A stretch of 55,518 nucleotides of DNA from Gemmatimonadales bacterium (GTDB taxonomy: Bacteria; Gemmatimonadota; Gemmatimonadetes; Longimicrobiales; Gaopeijiaceae), in the NCBI GenBank assembly GCA_007692605.1, contig REBS01000106.1, positions 1 to 55,518 on the forward strand. Direction: 5' to 3'. Position numbers and translations under genes: made by a program. The notes beneath the pieces are model-generated. The model saw only the letters and a program-made list of their open reading frames with translations, was not told the DNA's origin and searched no databases. Positions 51,034-55,518 of the stretch are shown piece after piece. How positions within the stretch are numbered: the stretch's first letter is position 1; each line of letters starts with the position of its first letter.

Positions 51034-54000
51034 TTACCGATCCGTCTCCCACCAGAAGGGTTCGCGCTCGCGCGGATGGTTCCCCACCTCGTCCATGGTG
51101 CGGGCGTCGAAGAGGCGCCCGTTGATCATCGTCCAACGGATGTGCTCGGTGTTCGCCAGATCCTCGAGCGGGTTCTCTTCCAGCACGATCAGGTCGGCGA
51201 GCTTGCCCACCTCGAGCGAGCCGATCTCGTGATCGAGTCCCAGGTAGGTTGCCCCGTTGATTGTCGCTACGCGGAGGGCTTCGAGGGGGGTCATCCCTCC
51301 GAGGCCGAAGGACCGCAGCTCCCAGTGCGCGTCGATCCCGTTTCGCTGACCGTGCGCACCCAGGTTGACCAGGACACCCTGACGGAGCAGGTCACGCGCC
51401 ACCTCGGCGGTCCGGATGTGTCCCCACTCGTTGTCGGGCACCGAGGTCACCCGCCGGGAGCGGGCCTCGATCTGGAGGGGGGGAGTGAAGCCCTGCAGGC
51501 GCTCGTTCTCCCAGACGTTGTCGTGGTAGTAGAAGTAGTTCTCTCCGTAGAGGGGGCCGAAGGCCACCACCAGGGTCGGCGTGTACCCCGCCTCGCTTCC
51601 ACCCCAGAACTGCAGCACGTCGTCGTAGACGGCTTCGAGGGGAAGCGAGTGCTCGATTCCGGTGTGCCCGTCCTGGATCATGTTCATGTTGTGCTGGAAG
51701 AGAGCGCCGCCCTCGAGCACCACCAGCACGTCCTGCTCGCGCGCCGCCTCGAGGATCTGCTGCCGCTGGTCGCGGCGCGGCTGGTTGTAGCTCTTCACGG
51801 TGAAGGCGCCGACCGAACTGAGCCGGCTGATGTGCGTACGGGCGTCGTCGAGGTTGCTCACCTCGGCGGTGCTCCCCGACATCGCGCCGTACAGGATCGT
51901 GCCGGTCGAGAAGATTCGGGGGGCGACGACCGCGCCCGCCCTCGCCATCTCGCTGGCGGCGAAGATCTGCTGGGTGCTGGCCGACGGGTTGTGGATCGTG
52001 GTGACTCCGAAGGCCAGGGTGGCGTAGTTCGCGCGGTTCTGCCCGGGGATGATCGGCCCGCTTCCCTGTCCACCGTGCTGGTGGGCGTCGATCAGGCCGG
52101 GCATGATCGTGTGCCCGGCGGCGTCGACCCGATGGGCGTCGGCCGGAACCTCCACTTCACCCGCCGCACCCACCGCGACGATCCGGTTGCCGTCGACCAC
52201 CAGGGTGCCGTTCTCGATCACCTCGTCACCCTGCATCGTGATGATTCGCGCGCCCTCGAAGGCGACCACACCCTCGGGACGGTCGGCCGGGTGCGTGAAG
52301 CTCAGGTCGATCCCCTCGGTCACCGGCAGGTCGACCAGATCCTCGCGGGACTCGTCGGCCCACTCGAAGGCTCCCGATACCTCGAGGCTGAACAACTCGG
52401 GGCCGAGCGCCCAGTGGATCTGCTCGCTGTCGCCGGACCAATGCAGGAAGTCTCCGGCGTTCTCGGTCACCTGTCGCTGCGGGACCGCGCGGCTTCCCGG
52501 GCTCAGGCTGACGTTGCTTCCCGTGGGGACGAAGGGCCGAATGTAGGCCTGGAACCGGTGCTTCCAGAACACCCACTCGTCGTTGGGTGCCACGCGAATG
52601 TCCGAGACGTACTGCCCCGACAGGTGCTGGCGCTCGTCGTGTCCGTCCAGCCCGATGCTCAGAAGTGAGCTGCCGCGCGTGAAATAGACCCGGTCGCTGC
52701 TCTGCCCGAAGTGAAAGCTGGAGCCACTGCCCATCTTGAGCTCCTCGGGCTCGCCTCCCTGGACCGACACCGTGTAGACCCCCGTGTCGTTCGAGTAGTA
52801 GGGCGAAATCAGCCCACCTCCGGACACCCGCCGATACAGGAGCGTCGATCCGTCCGGAGTGAAGATCGGCTCCCGGTAGTGGCCCGGGCCATCGACGACC
52901 ACGCGGCCCTCGGCTGCCCCCGCCGCCGACACCACCCGCACCGTCGAGAGCTCCTGGTCGTTCCAGGCCGTGTACGCCACGGACTGACCGTCGCGCGACC
53001 ACGCCGGCTCGAGTTCGAAGTGGTCCGTCTGCGTGGTCAGACGCTGCGGCTCTCCGTCGGGAAGGTCACGCACCCACAGGTATCCCAGCGCCTGGAAGAG
53101 GACCCGGTCGCCGGTCGGCGAGACGGTGACCCAGCGGGGCATGCGGACCTGGAATTCGTCGGGCTGCATGTCGACGCGCACCCGCTGCGCCTCGGCCATC
53201 CGGCGGGTGGTCTGCACGTGGAAGGGGATCTCGGTGACCTCTTCGGACTCCACATCGATCCGATGAATCCCGCCCTTGGCCCAGAAGACGATCGATTCGC
53301 CATCCGGGGTCCAGGCCATCGTCGGGTACACCCCGTGGATGGCCCAGATCTCCTGCAGGTCACGGTCGAGCCCGTCGTAGATGGGCCACTCGCGCCCCGA
53401 CTCCAGGTCGCGCAGGTATAGCGTCGACTGGTAGCGGACCCTCTTGATGAAGGCGAGGGTGGTGCCGTCGGGCGAAGGGGTCGGCCGGATCGCGCCGCCC
53501 GGTCCCCCGGTCACCGTAGTGGTGTTTCCGGTCTCGCGGTCCAGCCGGCGGACGGCGTAGATCCCCGTGTTGGGGTCCTTGTTGTACTGGAAGGTCGAGC
53601 CGCCGGTCACGTCCTGCGAGTAGTAGAGATACCGGCCGTCGGGCGAGAAGACCGGCTCGTTCACGTCCTGCTGGTCGTTCGGACGCTCGGTGAGCTGCAG
53701 TCCCGACGTGCCCCCGTCGCGGTGGTACAGCCACATCTCGCCAGCCCCGAGCGAGCGGGCGCTCGTGAAGTGCTTGCGGGCCACGATGTACTCGGAGTCC
53801 GGGGTCCATGCCGGCCCGTTGAGGAGCCGGAAGCTCTCGTTCGAGACCTGCCGGGGATTCGATCCGTCGCGGTCCATCACCCAGATGTTGTCGCCCCCGG
53901 CGCGATCACTCGTGAAGGCGATCCAGCGGCCGTCGGGCGAGAAGCGGGGTTGCATGCTCCACGCCATTCCCTCGGTGAGCTGGGTGGCCGTGCCTCCCTC

Positions 54001-54255
54001 GATCGGGATCACGTAGATGTCGCCCAGCATGTCGAAGGCGATCTCGCTCCCGTCGGGGCTCACGTCGAGACTCATCCATGTGCCCTCGCGCGTGTCGATC
54101 TCGATCTCGTAGGTCGGGAACGGCGGATCGTTCACGTCCCAGTCCTGCGCCTCCAGAAGGTCGGCGGGCAGGAAGAGAAGGCCCGCCAGTGCGAAAATCG
54201 CCAGGGGGAGCGTCAGGCTGGAGCGTTCGGGGCGCGTGGTGTGTGTACCGGGCAT
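51034..54255 (-). CDS. TolB/WD40-type propeller fused to an amidohydrolase
   Basis: 1073 residues. A signal peptide (LPLAIFALAGLLFLPADLLEA) is followed by TolB-like propeller repeats to about residue 640 (SLDVSPDGSEIAFDMLGDIY, PRFSPDGRWIAFTSDRAGG, PVFSPDGRYLYYSQDV). The C-terminal 400 residues are an amidohydrolase barrel with metal sites DAHQHGG, a candidate carbamylated Lys in FTVKSYNQP, GIEHSLP and VNLGAHGQ. It ends VGKLADLIVLEENPLEDLAN, typical of imidazolonepropionase-like enzymes. It should be exported; the substrate is unknown. The ATG at 54255 is used; a GTG at 54291 is possible. A TACAAT -10 candidate at 54306-54311 favours 54255. Confidence 0.85.
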   Translation of the reverse strand: MPGTHTTRPERSSLTLPLAIFALAGLLFLPADLLEAQDWDVNDPPFPTYEIEIDTREGTWMSLDVSPDGSEIAFDMLGDIYVIPIEGGTATQLTEGMAWSMQPRFSPDGRWIAFTSDRAGGDNIWVMDRDGSNPRQVSNESFRLLNGPAWTPDSEYIVARKHFTSARSLGAGEMWLYHRDGGTSGLQLTERPNDQQDVNEPVFSPDGRYLYYSQDVTGGSTFQYNKDPNTGIYAVRRLDRETGNTTTVTGGPGGAIRPTPSPDGTTLAFIKRVRYQSTLYLRDLESGREWPIYDGLDRDLQEIWAIHGVYPTMAWTPDGESIVFWAKGGIHRIDVESEEVTEIPFHVQTTRRMAEAQRVRVDMQPDEFQVRMPRWVTVSPTGDRVLFQALGYLWVRDLPDGEPQRLTTQTDHFELEPAWSRDGQSVAYTAWNDQELSTVRVVSAAGAAEGRVVVDGPGHYREPIFTPDGSTLLYRRVSGGGLISPYYSNDTGVYTVSVQGGEPEELKMGSGSSFHFGQSSDRVYFTRGSSLLSIGLDGHDERQHLSGQYVSDIRVAPNDEWVFWKHRFQAYIRPFVPTGSNVSLSPGSRAVPQRQVTENAGDFLHWSGDSEQIHWALGPELFSLEVSGAFEWADESREDLVDLPVTEGIDLSFTHPADRPEGVVAFEGARIITMQGDEVIENGTLVVDGNRIVAVGAAGEVEVPADAHRVDAAGHTIMPGLIDAHQHGGQGSGPIIPGQNRANYATLAFGVTTIHNPSASTQQIFAASEMARAGAVVAPRIFSTGTILYGAMSGSTAEVSNLDDARTHISRLSSVGAFTVKSYNQPRRDQRQQILEAAREQDVLVVLEGGALFQHNMNMIQDGHTGIEHSLPLEAVYDDVLQFWGGSEAGYTPTLVVAFGPLYGENYFYYHDNVWENERLQGFTPPLQIEARSRRVTSVPDNEWGHIRTAEVARDLLRQGVLVNLGAHGQRNGIDAHWELRSFGLGGMTPLEALRVATINGATYLGLDHEIGSLEVGKLADLIVLEENPLEDLANTEHIRWTMINGRLFDARTMDEVGNHPREREPFWWETDR

Positions 54256-54565
54256 GGCGTCGCAATTCGGCTGACGGGCGGCATTCACCACCCGGGAGGG
54301 ACAGGATTGTATCGGGAAACCTCCACCTTAAAGAAAACGGGCGGGTGCCGCCAGTCTCCACTGCCCCCGCGCGGAGGGTCGGCACGACGTCTCGGTCACA
54401 GAGAGGTCCTCGCGGGCGCAGGCCTCGGGTGCCTTCTTACTGTCCCGGCCCTTCGACGCCCTTCGAGACCCTTGCCGAATCACGTCTCGCCACTGCACTA
54501 TGATCCGAGTTGGGTCCGCTTCCACGGGGGTGAAGCGACCCGGGTCCCGTGCTGGAGACACGACC
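54256..54565. promoter_or_regulatory. 310-base divergent gap with two candidate -10 elements
   Basis: No gene was recognised. On the minus strand TACAAT (54306-54311) is a good -10 match for the amidohydrolase gene, but its -35 is weak. On the plus strand TATGAT (54499-54504) could serve the Ig-like lipoprotein gene, with TTGCCG too far upstream (21-base spacing). Both are tentative. Confidence 0.4.
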
Positions 54566-55518
54566 ATGCGCCCTCGCCCGTTCCGCTCGTTGCAGGAAGT
54601 CCGCCGCCGCTCCTTCTGCTTTCCCCTGCTCCTCGTCGCGCTCCTCTTCTTCCCGCCCGGTTGCGGGTCCGACTCCGGCGGGGTGACCGACCCGAATGGG
54701 GATGGACCCGACCCCGCGATCGCCCTTTCGGTCTCGCCGACGAGCGGGACGGTCGAGGCCGGAAGCACCCTCTCGGTCTCGGCCACCGTGACCCGCTCCG
54801 GTGGGTTCGAGGGAGGCGTGACGGTGGAGGTGCTGGGACTTCCCTCGGGGGTGACCGTCTCGGTGACCGGTGGCGGAACCGGCACGACGGCGAATTTCGG
54901 GATCGAGCTCGCGGTGGCCGCATCGGTCGCAGCGGGGAGCCACGAGCTCACCGTACGGGCCACTGGAACGGGGGTCGCTGCCGTCAGCCGAACCTTCGCG
55001 CTCACCGTGTCCGAGCCCGACCCGGGTGGGGACCCGGCCCAGGTGACCCTGGACTTCGGCGGCTGTCTCGCCTCCGACCAGCCGATCTGGGTCGGATACC
55101 TGGACGGGTCGGCCGGCTGGGAGCAGGTGGCCGGCTCCGGCCCCGTCTGGACCTTCGAGATCACGGCCGACGAGGTGGCGTATGCCTGGGTGTCGGACCA
55201 TGGATTGATCATGACACAGGTCACCCACCTGACGCGCGAAGAGCTCCTGGCCGTGCAGCCGCTTCGAGTCTGTTCGCCCGACCGGGGCGAAGGGGTCATG
55301 ACCGGTACGGTGAGCGGACTCGGCTCCAGTGAGATCGCGACGGTCTCGATGGGGTTTGGATCGGGAGTCGCCACCGGAGCGGCGCCGCAGCTCGAGGTCT
55401 CCCGGCTCGCCGACGGCGTGGTCGATCTCGTCGCGGGCCGTATCGACCTCACGTCCGGGATGATTCCGGATCGGCTCCTGATCCGCAGAGATGTGGAGGT
55501 GGTCGATGGCGGGAGTCT
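54566..55518 (+). CDS. Ig-like domain lipoprotein, 5' part
   Basis: The first 317 codons; the gene runs off the right edge. The ATG at 54566 follows GGAG. The signal (FPLLLVALLFFPPGC) ends in a lipobox-like site and GSDSGG. A bacterial Ig-like repeat follows over about 50-150 (IALSVSPTSGTVEAGSTLSV, GLPSGVTVSVTGGGTGTTAN, LTVRATGTGVAAVSRTFALT). Then comes a second beta-rich region (about 155-317) with WVGYLDGSAGWEQVAGSGPV. It is a surface or secreted lipoprotein of unknown role. The C-terminal part is not visible. Confidence 0.75.
   Translation, partial: MRPRPFRSLQEVRRRSFCFPLLLVALLFFPPGCGSDSGGVTDPNGDGPDPAIALSVSPTSGTVEAGSTLSVSATVTRSGGFEGGVTVEVLGLPSGVTVSVTGGGTGTTANFGIELAVAASVAAGSHELTVRATGTGVAAVSRTFALTVSEPDPGGDPAQVTLDFGGCLASDQPIWVGYLDGSAGWEQVAGSGPVWTFEITADEVAYAWVSDHGLIMTQVTHLTREELLAVQPLRVCSPDRGEGVMTGTVSGLGSSEIATVSMGFGSGVATGAAPQLEVSRLADGVVDLVAGRIDLTSGMIPDRLLIRRDVEVVDGGS

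Overview
The window is GC-rich bacterial chromosome, densely coding on both strands. No rRNA, tRNA, CRISPR array, transposase or phage gene was recognised. The gene set best fits Gemmatimonadota. It has a Sec-exported (clade II) nosZ, several secreted lipoproteins with beta-propellers, a carboxypeptidase-regulatory/TonB-plug protein without a barrel, a TolB-propeller/amidohydrolase fusion, an M14 carboxypeptidase and a sufCBD-Rieske-sufSU operon. This placement is an inference from gene content; no marker gene was tested.

Layout. 1-824 (minus): start of nosZ, cut by the window edge, with its c-type cytochrome upstream. 1071-3958 (minus): a CopD copper membrane protein translationally coupled to a secreted nuclease. 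4064-4615: a 5'-truncated LVIVD-repeat fragment. 4866-6554: a TPR membrane protein ending in a Cys4 module. 6583-11720 (minus): a long same-strand run of bacilliredoxin, small lipoprotein, coiled-coil stress protein, PAS-Cys4 protein, free-standing B12 photosensor-type protein, Crp/Fnr regulator and Tat-exported amidase. 11944-19178 (plus): a 4-hydroxybenzoyl-CoA-reductase-type molybdenum enzyme whose subunit genes are interrupted by a DUF1460 cell-wall amidase-like lipoprotein gene and followed by a hybrid histidine kinase. 19247-21996 (minus): FadI thiolase and an unknown secreted protein. 22121-27884: Eis-like acetyltransferase, bactofilin, a degenerate methyltransferase-like protein, a zinc alcohol dehydrogenase, Ogt and a tandem Usp protein. 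27901-33563 (minus): the complete SUF Fe-S cluster operon with a palindrome upstream. 33780-38950: patatin, then (minus) class V aminotransferase, ECF sigma, anti-sigma, YbjQ and PBP4. 39303-41620 (plus): a small exported Cys peptide, a membrane thioredoxin-like protein and a membrane-propeller fusion. 41872-48398: TonB-plug protein, RES/Xre-type toxin-antitoxin pair, propeller lipoprotein, M14 peptidase and a DUF4442 protein. 48416-54255 (minus): an iodotyrosine-deiodinase-like flavoprotein, an alkaline phosphatase and the propeller-amidohydrolase. 54566-end: an Ig-like lipoprotein, cut by the window edge.

How the genes work together. The nos genes and the low-potential benzoyl-CoA-type reductase point to a facultatively anaerobic lifestyle with N2O respiration and aromatic-acid metabolism; the SUF operon would supply Fe-S clusters for such enzymes. 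Two parts look most novel. The first is the overlapping PAS-Cys4 / B12 photosensor / Crp-Fnr operon, which has the full photosensory residue set of CarH-type proteins but no DNA-binding domain on the sensor. The second is the small Cys-peptide / thioredoxin-like / propeller operon, which resembles the peptide-plus-propeller loci of Bacteroidota in layout but matches nothing I can name.
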